A stretch of DNA of 49,262 bases from Fidelibacterota bacterium (GTDB lineage: Bacteria; Fidelibacterota; Fidelibacteria; Fidelibacterales; Fidelibacteraceae). Below, piece after piece: positions 9,215 to 16,011 of this stretch. The first letter of the stretch is position 1. Every line of letters starts with the position of its first letter. A program made the position numbers and the translations under genes. Where the stretch lies: the NCBI GenBank assembly GCA_021734505.1, contig JAIPIT010000006.1, forward strand, positions 1 through 49,262, given 5' to 3'. Below the pieces are notes generated by a model. It was not told the origin of the DNA and did not search any database. It worked only from the letters and a program-made list of their open reading frames with translations.

Positions 9215-9389
9215 GAACCCCTAACGGGGTTCTATTTTAAAGGGAAAGTACTAGCTATATTCTTCTTGAACCCTTGCAGGGTTCTATTCACTAAAAAAAC
9301 ATGCTTATGGATAAAAAGAAAAGGATCCCGCAGGGATCCAAGAAGAATATAGCCAAGAATCAAAAACCAAAACAACTCCGTAGGAGTTG
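9215..9389. repeat. Array of four unrelated-sequence palindromes with nested 15-bp arms
   Basis: Four short palindromes share a layout but not a sequence: GAACCCC/GGGGTTC (9215-9232), GAACCC/GGGTTC (9268-9284), GGATCCC/GGGATCC (9323-9339) and CAACTCC/GGAGTTG (9373-9389), each with a 3-5 base centre. The middle two are enclosed by a perfect 15-bp inverted repeat, GCTATATTCTTCTTG at 9254-9268 and its complement at 9339-9353. Such palindromes resemble dispersed intergenic repeats in several phyla. Confidence 0.7.
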
Positions 9390-9455
9390 AAGAAATTATA
9401 CTTCGATTATTTAAATGTCTTCTCTTCAATGCTTTGTCGTGCTATAAAATGAGAC

Positions 9456-9486
9456 CCCGGAAAAATTTCTATGATATTTTTCCGGG
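9456..9486. terminator. Hairpin downstream of the acetyltransferase gene
   Basis: CCCGGAAAAAT and ATTTTTCCGGG form a perfect 11-bp stem with a 9-base loop, 55 bases past the CAT-like gene's stop. The tail on the minus strand is not strongly T-rich, so a terminator role is possible but not certain. A second hairpin, ACGCGAT/ATCGCGT at 9516-9531, has a T tail on the plus strand. Confidence 0.4.
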
Positions 9487-9540
9487 ATGACAATATATAT
9501 ATTGTTAATCTGGAGACGCGATAAATCGCGTTTTTACATC

Positions 9541-10164
9541 TTATTCGGAAAGTTTTTTCTGAAAACTTTCCACAAATTTTGCAATGTGTTTTCCATCCAT
9601 CAAGGCATGGTGTGCGTGCACAGCAAGAGGCATGGTCTTTTTACCGTTTTCTTCGGTCATTTTTCCGAAGGTCAGAATGGGAATACCTTCCGTGGTGGGA
9701 AGGTCTAGCGGATGTTTTACCGAGGTGAACGTGATCCAGGGCATAATGGAGTAGTAGATGGTTTCGGGACAATCTTTTGAGGTGTCAAGATCAGGATAAG
9801 CCCTTACCCGTTCGATCTCTTTTTCTGCGTTGATCAAAAATGTCTTAAAAGCGGTATTGTATTCCAGCATGGCATAACCCAGTTCACCGTCATCGCGCAT
9901 GATGGTAGGGGAGCCGTTGACCGTATCGTAGATAACCGGTTTGCCATCTTTTATGCGACATCTGAATTCGGGGATCTCGTTGGCGGCTTGCAGTGATAAA
10001 TAAAAATAATACAGGAAAAATGATACGCCCAATTCTTTTGCACGAACATATGCTTCCGTGCAGTCAATATGTGTTGTGATACCAAAATAGGGATCACTGT
10101 ATTGAACGAAATGTTTGAAAGCCGAAGCGCGTGGCCAAGTTTTTAGATCGATAGACTGTTTCAT
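9541..10164 (-). CDS. Chloramphenicol acetyltransferase-like protein (CatA family)
   Basis: 207 residues, close to the 210-220 of type A chloramphenicol acetyltransferases. The active-site signature HHxxxDG is intact as HHALMDG at residues 185-191. The N-terminal TWPRASAFKHF matches the family's W-x-R...F opening. These trimeric cytoplasmic enzymes acetylate chloramphenicol, using the His as general base. Many chromosomal homologues have other or unknown acceptors, so resistance should not be assumed. It is a lone gene with no clear Shine-Dalgarno before the ATG at 10164, and sits next to the inverted-repeat element starting at 10257. No sign of transfer beyond that neighbour. Confidence 0.85.
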   Translation of the reverse strand: MKQSIDLKTWPRASAFKHFVQYSDPYFGITTHIDCTEAYVRAKELGVSFFLYYFYLSLQAANEIPEFRCRIKDGKPVIYDTVNGSPTIMRDDGELGYAMLEYNTAFKTFLINAEKEIERVRAYPDLDTSKDCPETIYYSIMPWITFTSVKHPLDLPTTEGIPILTFGKMTEENGKKTMPLAVHAHHALMDGKHIAKFVESFQKKLSE

Positions 10165-10256
10165 GGTGTGAATTTACAGGGATTATTTAATTTATAAAAG
10201 AATTTAATAATAACCGCAGATATCATAGATAACACTTTTTAATTAAGATAGGTATG

Positions 10257-10782
10257 AACCACAGATGTCGCAGATGTCACAGATAATAGGTATTAATTAT
10301 AAACAAATCGTTTGAATTGGAGTTTTTCAGCACCGAAATTTATTAATAAGGCTTTGTGAAGCCCCGATGCTTTTAAGTAATTTATTACCTGTGCTTCATC
10401 AATTTTGGATAGTTGCTTAACGGATTTTAATTCTGCAATTAGATTATTAAAGCATATAAAATCAGCTTTATAAAATGTTTTCAGTTTTTGATCTTTATAA
10501 TAGATATTTAGTTTTTCTTCTCTTTCATGTGGAATTTGATTACTTAATAGTTCCAATTCAAAAGCTTCTTGATAGACCGGCTCAAGGAAACCCGGTCCAA
10601 TTGCATTGTGAACCTCCATTGCCAAACCAATAATATTATAAGTATAGGGATCATTTTCTGATGAAGTGTGGTTTCGTTTTTTATACCATTCTTTGTTGCC
10701 GGAGTAAATATCTTTTAAACTTATATTTTCATCATCCATTAAACTGCCTTTATTATCTGTGCAATCAGTGTAATCTGTGGTT
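10257..10782. mobile_element. Putative small mobile element: GxxExxY gene between 31-bp inverted repeats
   Basis: The left arm (10257-10287) starts AACCACAGATGTCGCAG. The right arm (10752-10782), read on the minus strand, starts AACCACAGATTACACTG. Both arms are 31 bases and end in ACAGATAAT, matching at all but a few central positions. They enclose exactly one gene. A further degenerate copy lies just outside the left arm (10212-10233). The same repeat forms an empty pair at 2338-2417. The boundaries are seen in sequence; mobility is an inference. Confidence 0.55.
10293..10739 (-). CDS. GxxExxY family protein (PD-(D/E)XK nuclease superfamily)
   Basis: 148 residues. The family signature is GFLEPVY at residues 50-56. 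The nuclease core looks intact: Asp93 in KADF, then Glu103-Leu-Lys105 in AELKS, the D...ExK arrangement of PD-(D/E)XK enzymes. The family is known only as a nuclease-fold group of unknown role, often present in several copies per genome. The gene fills the space between two 31-bp inverted repeats, stopping 5 bases from the left arm and starting 12 bases inside the right arm. AAAGGCAG precedes the ATG. An active nuclease bounded by its own repeats suggests a role in spreading them, but no direct evidence is visible. Confidence 0.85.
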   Translation of the reverse strand: MDDENISLKDIYSGNKEWYKKRNHTSSENDPYTYNIIGLAMEVHNAIGPGFLEPVYQEAFELELLSNQIPHEREEKLNIYYKDQKLKTFYKADFICFNNLIAELKSVKQLSKIDEAQVINYLKASGLHKALLINFGAEKLQFKRFVYN

Positions 10783-10829
10783 TTCTTTTATAAAATAATA
10801 TTTTTGTTTATGGCGGGCAAATAACAATT

Positions 10830-12056
10830 TTACAAAGTGACGTGTGTCACAAGGTTCAAGAGAGAAGATTCAACTTTTTCCAATTCAAGTTCTTGTGTAT
10901 TGGATGGGTGTGATCTCAGTACACCGGCATCTTTTAAACCGGAACCGGTCAACATTATGACAACAGATTCGTTCTCTTTGATCTTAGCATTAGCCCTGAG
11001 TTTTTTTATGGCATATAGACTTGTAGCCGTTGCGGGTTCTACAAGGAAGCCCGATTCAGCCAGCATTTTTTGAGAAATCAGGATCTCTTCCTCGCTAACG
11101 TCCTCTGCCAGCCAGCCGTGTTTATATGCTTTATCAATGATCTCATCACCACCCGGAGGGTTGCCGGTCGTAATGGCCTCTGCGATGGTATGAAAATTCG
11201 AAAAGGGAATAACATGCTGTTTGCCCTGCTTGATCGCGCTAACGATCGGACTGTTATTCTTGGCTTGGACAACGATCATTTTAGGAAGTTTATTGATAAA
11301 TCCGGCCTGTTTAAGTTCAACAAATCCCTTGAAAACACCCCGGATGTGCCCACAGGCAGAAGTGGGTATTGCAATATAATCGGGAAGCTTTCCTTTGCTT
11401 TGTTCATATAGTTCAAACGCCTCCAATTTATAACCTTCTGTCCGGATGGGACCGTTCCCGGTCACGATCCGCAGTCCAAGCTTATTTGCCAATCCAAGGA
11501 CATGACGTTTCATGGATGAATAATCGGTTGCGAGAACCTTAATTATATGAGCTCCATGAACGGAAATAGCCGCGATCTTCTCATCGGGAATAAAATGAGG
11601 GACAAATACAATGACCTTCAATCCCGCTTTTGCACCATAAGCCGCCATGGAATGGCCCATGTTGCCTGTTGAAATGGTTGCCACGACTTTTTCACCCATT
11701 TCTTTTGCCATGGCTATACATGTCAATGATCCGCGATCTTTAAAACTCCATGTTGGATTTTGAGTTTCATTTTTTAAATAGAGATCATCCAAACCGCAAA
11801 AATCACGGAGTTTTTGGTTGGCAAAAAGCAGGGGTGTATTACCTTCTCCGAGAGAAATGTTTGGATCGATATCCCGGAAGGGCATAAAATCGACAAAGCG
11901 TTCCCATATGTGAGAACCCTCTTTTATCTTGGCATTTTCAATTCCGTCGATCCGAACTTCCAGTGATTCACCGTTATCGGCGAATTCTTCAATGCGTTCG
12001 AAAGGGTAGGAGATATTACTTTGGGTTGATATGAGTGAAATCTTTTTTTGCAGCAT
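10830..12056 (-). CDS. thrC: Threonine synthase
   Basis: 408 residues. A pyridoxal-phosphate enzyme that turns O-phosphohomoserine into threonine. The PLP-binding lysine lies in NPTWSFKDRG near residue 103, and the phosphate-binding STGNMGHSMAAYGAKAG follows; SGxGLKDAGVL near the end is typical of the fold-type II C-terminus. I chose the ATG at 12056, directly after the upstream stop. A TTG at 12074 would overlap that gene by 17 bases and has no better ribosome site. The order DUF3147 then thrC with no gap implies co-transcription. No other threonine genes are nearby and no attenuator was seen. Confidence 0.9.
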   Translation of the reverse strand: MLQKKISLISTQSNISYPFERIEEFADNGESLEVRIDGIENAKIKEGSHIWERFVDFMPFRDIDPNISLGEGNTPLLFANQKLRDFCGLDDLYLKNETQNPTWSFKDRGSLTCIAMAKEMGEKVVATISTGNMGHSMAAYGAKAGLKVIVFVPHFIPDEKIAAISVHGAHIIKVLATDYSSMKRHVLGLANKLGLRIVTGNGPIRTEGYKLEAFELYEQSKGKLPDYIAIPTSACGHIRGVFKGFVELKQAGFINKLPKMIVVQAKNNSPIVSAIKQGKQHVIPFSNFHTIAEAITTGNPPGGDEIIDKAYKHGWLAEDVSEEEILISQKMLAESGFLVEPATATSLYAIKKLRANAKIKENESVVIMLTGSGLKDAGVLRSHPSNTQELELEKVESSLLNLVTHVTL

Positions 12057-12057
12057 A

Positions 12058-12408
12058 TTAAAGTTTAGTCCCAAATTTATTTAAAACCATTACCATGAGA
12101 TAATATAATACGATCATAACAAGTGTTGAAATAAATAAAGCCAGCCAAAAGTTCAAGTTTTTCTTTAGAAGGATCGGTAATAGTATAAAAAGAGAAAGGG
12201 AAGGTAAAACCAGCCAAAAAATATTTTTTGATAACAAGGCAATATTTTCAGTATTTTTGGTTTCTATATAGATCCAGATAAATGACAGAAAAGAAATCAA
12301 TGGAATGGATGCCAACACACCACCAAGCAACGAACTTCTTTTTGATATTTCAGAAATAATAACGATTATGAAAGCGGTAAGAATTACTTTAACAACATAG
12401 TATAGCAA
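12058..12408 (-). CDS. DUF3147 family integral membrane protein
   Basis: 116 residues with four predicted membrane helices and the DUF3147 pattern SEISKRSSLLGGVLASIP, followed by SFIWIYIETK. The function of the family is unknown. I start it at the TTG at 12408, not the ATG at 12498. GGAGG lies 5 bases before the TTG, the length then matches the family (about 110-120), and the extra 30 residues upstream look unrelated and soluble. It lies one base ahead of threonine synthase and probably shares its transcript. An amino-acid transport role would be a guess from that neighbour only. Confidence 0.75.
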   Translation of the reverse strand: MLYYVVKVILTAFIIVIISEISKRSSLLGGVLASIPLISFLSFIWIYIETKNTENIALLSKNIFWLVLPSLSLFILLPILLKKNLNFWLALFISTLVMIVLYYLMVMVLNKFGTKL

Positions 12409-12529
12409 AATGACCTCCAAAAATTCAGTATAATAATCTAATGCGCTTATATGTTTTTTCCATGATAAATTTTGTTTTGGAATAGAGGAGAAACACAATT
12501 ACAGACAAAATATTTTCATAAAAGAAACA

Positions 12530-12599
12530 ATCTGTGTGAATCTGCGTCTGCCGGGCGGTATCCACCAGCTGGCGGAGTAGGCTGGAAATCTGCGGATAG
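12530..12599. repeat. Solo CACAGAT arm with a 39-bp hairpin repeat inserted in it
   Basis: ATCTGTGTGAATCTGCG (12530-12546) and AAATCTGCGGATAG (12586-12599) are the two halves of one repeat arm; the uninterrupted version is seen at 2387-2417. Between them sit 39 bases (12547-12585) holding CCAGCTGG and GGCGGAGTAG, related to the hairpins at 9013-9058 and 14353-14368. This is a repeat within a repeat. Confidence 0.65.
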
Positions 12600-12678
12600 A
12601 ATTATCGAGGGTTTCTTCTTAAATTAAGGAAAGAATTTTATATTTTCAATTACTGAAAATTAGTTATGATGGTTGTCA

Positions 12679-14316
12679 CTAATACACAAAAGACGATCCG
12701 CCCAGAAATTCCTGTATAATGGACGTGGGTGGTATCAGCTCAGTGCTAAAGGGTACGAACAACTCCATGAGGTGGCAAAGTCGCTCGGCTTCAACTTTAA
12801 CGGGCGAATTGTCGGGAATGCCGGATAAGGTTTCGAGGAGGATTCCGGAGAAGACCGACCATTCATATTCCAATGCAGAGTTGAAATAAACGTCGGCATG
12901 CTCCTGATAAGGAAATATCCATTTGTCCTCACCGCAACGGACGGAGGGCCAACGTTTCAGGGTTTCTTCGGGAGAATGGCCTCTGAATTGAGAATCGCGA
13001 TACATTCTGCGCAACAGACGCGTATCGGATGTTGAAACACGATTATACAAATTGAAATTCAATTGGGTCAGGGCAGAAATATAAATTCTCAACTTGGTTT
13101 TATCCGGGATGGGATTCGCCAGTTCCGGGTTCAATCCGTGGATGCCCTCCAAAATGAGGATCTCGTCGTCATGTAGAAAGGTTTCGTTTTGTTCATATTC
13201 TTTATTACCTGCCTTAAAAAGAAAGTGCGGCAGATGAACGCCTTTGCCATTCATCAGCTCGATCAAATGCCGGTTTAGCAATTCGTGATCGATCGCATCA
13301 AAATGTTCAAAATCGTAATCGCCGTTTTCATCCACAGGGGTATACTCGCGATCGGCAAAATAATCATCGAGTGAAATAAGTTTCGGCTTTAGTCCGTTTA
13401 TGCGAAGCTGAAGAGACAAGCGCTTCATAAAGGTTGTTTTACCCGAAGCGGATGGTCCGGCAATAAACACAAAGCGCAACCCTTTTTCCCGGGTGATCAC
13501 ATCGGCGATCTCGGCAATCTTTTTTTCATGCAAAGCTTCATAAAGCTGGATCGCTTCCACTTCTTTTCCCTCAAGAGCACGCTCATTCAGATCGCTGACA
13601 TGACGAATGTCCAGCATGTTTCCGCGCATTTCAGATTCGCGGATGATCTTAAATAAATTGGGCGAAGGAATAAATGGCGGGATCATGTCCGGTGATGTGC
13701 GTATCGGGAATCCAAGCACAAAGCCTTTTTCATAAGGTGTTATTTTGAACTGCTTGATATAGCCGGCCGAGGGAACCAATGCGGACACAAACCAATGCGG
13801 AAATCCGCATAGATCATAAATACGCAATTGATGTTTGGGTGAGTTTTTTAATACATTGAATCTCTTAAGCTCGATCTGTTCCAATTCGGCATGAGTGATC
13901 ACGCGTTCCTCAAATTCATGATCGGATTGAACGTACTCAACCATTTTTGATTCGAGCAGATCGAGATAATTTTCAGGAAGTGTTTCAGGACTGACAGGCT
14001 CGCAGTAGAATCCCTTTCCCAGGGAATGTTCTACCGATATGCGTGTATCACGGAAGAGTCCTTCCGCCGCCATCAGCATAAGCGCGGTTGTACTAACGGC
14101 AAGACATTCTGAGCCGAGCGTATCATTGATATCATAAAAACAACAATGTGAAACGGTAGATGGAATTATATTATTTAAGCTCTGTAATTCAGTATCACAA
14201 GACATGCAGAGGATATGATCTGAATTATCAGGGAAATGTTCGCGGACAATATCTATTCCCCGAATATGATCGTTCTGCTCTATGGCGATTTGTTTGTTGT
14301 GGTATCTTATGATCAT
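12679..14316 (-). CDS. Nucleoside (uridine-type) kinase with threonyl-tRNA-synthetase-like N-terminal region
   Basis: 545 residues. The C-terminal half is a P-loop kinase of the uridine kinase/phosphoribulokinase family: Walker A GPSASGKTTF near residues 288-297, then SLDDYFADREYTP and LILEGIHGLNP. The N-terminal half matches the ThrRS second-additional-domain region usual in this subgroup, with VEHSLGKGFYCE near residue 95. Such two-part kinases are widespread in anaerobes and FCB bacteria, and their exact nucleoside is mostly unknown. It is a single gene flanked by repeats on both sides. A weak TTTTCA/TGAAAA hairpin lies just downstream near 12640. Confidence 0.85.
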   Translation of the reverse strand: MIIRYHNKQIAIEQNDHIRGIDIVREHFPDNSDHILCMSCDTELQSLNNIIPSTVSHCCFYDINDTLGSECLAVSTTALMLMAAEGLFRDTRISVEHSLGKGFYCEPVSPETLPENYLDLLESKMVEYVQSDHEFEERVITHAELEQIELKRFNVLKNSPKHQLRIYDLCGFPHWFVSALVPSAGYIKQFKITPYEKGFVLGFPIRTSPDMIPPFIPSPNLFKIIRESEMRGNMLDIRHVSDLNERALEGKEVEAIQLYEALHEKKIAEIADVITREKGLRFVFIAGPSASGKTTFMKRLSLQLRINGLKPKLISLDDYFADREYTPVDENGDYDFEHFDAIDHELLNRHLIELMNGKGVHLPHFLFKAGNKEYEQNETFLHDDEILILEGIHGLNPELANPIPDKTKLRIYISALTQLNFNLYNRVSTSDTRLLRRMYRDSQFRGHSPEETLKRWPSVRCGEDKWIFPYQEHADVYFNSALEYEWSVFSGILLETLSGIPDNSPVKVEAERLCHLMELFVPFSTELIPPTSIIQEFLGGSSFVY

Positions 14317-14352
14317 TGTGTTTATAATTCTACCTGCAGACTTCCAATCTTC

Positions 14353-14444
14353 TCCGCCGGCTGGCGGATTCGCCTCGGGGGAACGGATTTTCCCAGATTA
14401 ATACTTTATAACACAATCTATGTTAATCTGCGTAATCCGTGGAT
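14353..14444. repeat. Hairpin repeat followed by a solo CACAGAT arm
   Basis: TCCGCC...GGCGGA (14353-14368) is a copy of the hairpin at 9013-9058 and of the insert at 12547-12585. A single degenerate arm of the CACAGAT family follows at 14415-14444 (AATCTGCGTAATCCGTGGAT). These two families lie side by side here and nested at 12530, so they share target regions. Confidence 0.6.
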
Positions 14445-14469
14445 GTCTTTATCTATTGTATTTCATTAT

Positions 14470-15909
14470 TTACCAACGGACGTTGAGCTCCCGGTTAGCT
14501 TTCACTTCATCCAGTCGTTTGACGGGTGTTTCCTGCGGGGCGGATGTTACTATCCCGGGATTATTCTTACTTTCATCGGCGATTGCACGCATAATGCCAA
14601 TAAAGTGATCCAGAGATTCTTTACTTTCCGTTTCGGTCGGCTCGATCATCAACGCTTCATGCACGATCAAAGGAAAATAGATCGTCGGAGCATGTACTCC
14701 GTAATCCAGCATCCGCTTGGCAATATCTAAAGTACGTACACCGTGTTCCTTTTGACGATCTCCCGAAAACACACATTCGTGCATGGTCGGAGATTGAAAA
14801 GGCAGATCGTAAACATCCTTCAGGGAAGCCCTGATATAATTCGCATTGATAATTGCATATTTGGAGACATCTTTTAAGCCTTTTTCACCTAACATGCGGA
14901 TATAAACCCAAGTCCGAACGATCACGGAATAATTCCCCCAGAAGCCCATCATTTTACCGATGCTTTCGGATTGATCCCAATCGAGGAAATATGTATCGTT
15001 TTTTTTCTCAATGATCGGTACGGGTAAATAGGGAACTAATTTTTCAACCACACCGATAGGTCCGGAACCGGGACCGCCGCCACCGTGAGGCGTGGAGAAA
15101 GTTTTATGAAGATTTATGTGGGTGATGTCAAAATTCATAGCTTCTGTTTTAACAACACCAAGAAGCGCGTTCATGTTCGCACCGTCCATGTACATTAAAC
15201 CATCAACGCTATGAACAAGTTCAGAGATCTCCAGAACGTTTTTCTCAAAGATGCCAAGAGTATTGGGATTGGTCAGCATAAAACCGGCAACATCATCACT
15301 CAGTTTGGCTTTAAGATCGTCAAGATCTACAAGACCCTCTTGGGTGGATTTTACAGTAACGGCATTGTATCCGCCCAAATGGACGGAAGAAGGATTGGTA
15401 CCGTGAGCAGAGTCTGGAATTAGGACCGTGGTTTTATGATTACCTTTTGCCATATGATAAGCGCGCATGATCATCACGCCGCATAGTTCACCATGAGAGC
15501 CGGCTGCCGGCTGCAAGGTGAATCGTTTCATGCCGGTAATGGCACAGAGATATTGTTCAACATCGTGATAGATCTTTAAAGCGGATTGTATGGTGCTTTC
15601 TTCCTGGAAGGGATGAACTTCAGCCAGGCAGGGATTTCCCGCAACGGCGTCATTGATCTTGGGATTATATTTCATGGTACACGAACCCAATGGGTAGAAA
15701 TCCTTATCAACATGATGATTCAAAGTTGAAAGATTTACAAAATGCCGAACCACTTCCGGTTCGCTGATCTCAGGTAATCCACATTCTTGGGAACGCAGGA
15801 GGTTTTTTGGAATATAATTTTCTATGGGACGTTCCGGAACATCACAAGACGGAAGCACGAGGCTTTGTTTGCCTTCGGCGGAGCGCTCGATCAATAACTT
15901 TCTTTCCAT
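14470..15909 (-). CDS. gcvPB: Glycine dehydrogenase (decarboxylating) subunit 2, GcvPB
   Basis: 479 residues. The PLP-carrying half of the two-subunit P-protein of the glycine cleavage system, which decarboxylates glycine and passes the aminomethyl group to the H-protein lipoyl arm. The PLP lysine is in INLHKTFSTPHGGGGPG near residue 265. DKDFYPLGSCTMKYNPK and HPFQEE are also family marks. I start at the ATG at 15909 (AAAGGATG 8 bases upstream), since the protein then opens ERKLLIERS like known GcvPB; the ORF extends 33 codons further without support. The partner gcvPA and the gcvT and gcvH genes are not in the window. Confidence 0.93.
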   Translation of the reverse strand: MERKLLIERSAEGKQSLVLPSCDVPERPIENYIPKNLLRSQECGLPEISEPEVVRHFVNLSTLNHHVDKDFYPLGSCTMKYNPKINDAVAGNPCLAEVHPFQEESTIQSALKIYHDVEQYLCAITGMKRFTLQPAAGSHGELCGVMIMRAYHMAKGNHKTTVLIPDSAHGTNPSSVHLGGYNAVTVKSTQEGLVDLDDLKAKLSDDVAGFMLTNPNTLGIFEKNVLEISELVHSVDGLMYMDGANMNALLGVVKTEAMNFDITHINLHKTFSTPHGGGGPGSGPIGVVEKLVPYLPVPIIEKKNDTYFLDWDQSESIGKMMGFWGNYSVIVRTWVYIRMLGEKGLKDVSKYAIINANYIRASLKDVYDLPFQSPTMHECVFSGDRQKEHGVRTLDIAKRMLDYGVHAPTIYFPLIVHEALMIEPTETESKESLDHFIGIMRAIADESKNNPGIVTSAPQETPVKRLDEVKANRELNVRW

Positions 15910-16011
15910 ACGGTTCACATCCTTTTCTTTAACAATAGGCAAAAAGTTATTAAAATATTTTTCACTATCAAAATGCTTTCGTATTATATTAGTATAATTG
16001 GAGAACACTTA

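Larger units (their letters stand above)
8919..9540. other. Gene-free, repeat-dense stretch
   Basis: No credible gene in about 620 bases. In order it holds: a CGGCGCC-GAT-GGCGCCG palindrome (8919-8935), a TTAAAGA-type heptad array (8941-8968), a TCCGCC/GGCGGA hairpin repeat inside TCCTGAA/TTCAGGA arms (8994-9072), a CAACCCC...GGGGTTG pair (9128-9182), four palindromes (9215-9389), and hairpins at 9456-9486 and 9516-9531. ORFs here are repeat-derived. Confidence 0.7.

Noticed and set aside
9215-9389. Possible CRISPR array
   Set aside because: The palindromes differ in sequence, spacing is irregular and there are no cas genes.
9232-9429. Minus-strand ORF of 65 codons in the repeat-rich gap
   Set aside because: It is composed largely of the palindromes and their inverted arms, with no ribosome site or domain.
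9541-10164. Acquired antibiotic resistance gene
   Set aside because: The protein has the CatA active site, but there is no mobile-element context beyond short repeats. Chromosomal homologues with other roles are common, so resistance is not claimed.
12057-12074. TTG start for threonine synthase six codons upstream
   Set aside because: It overlaps the DUF3147 gene and has no ribosome site; the ATG at 12056 begins like known threonine synthases.
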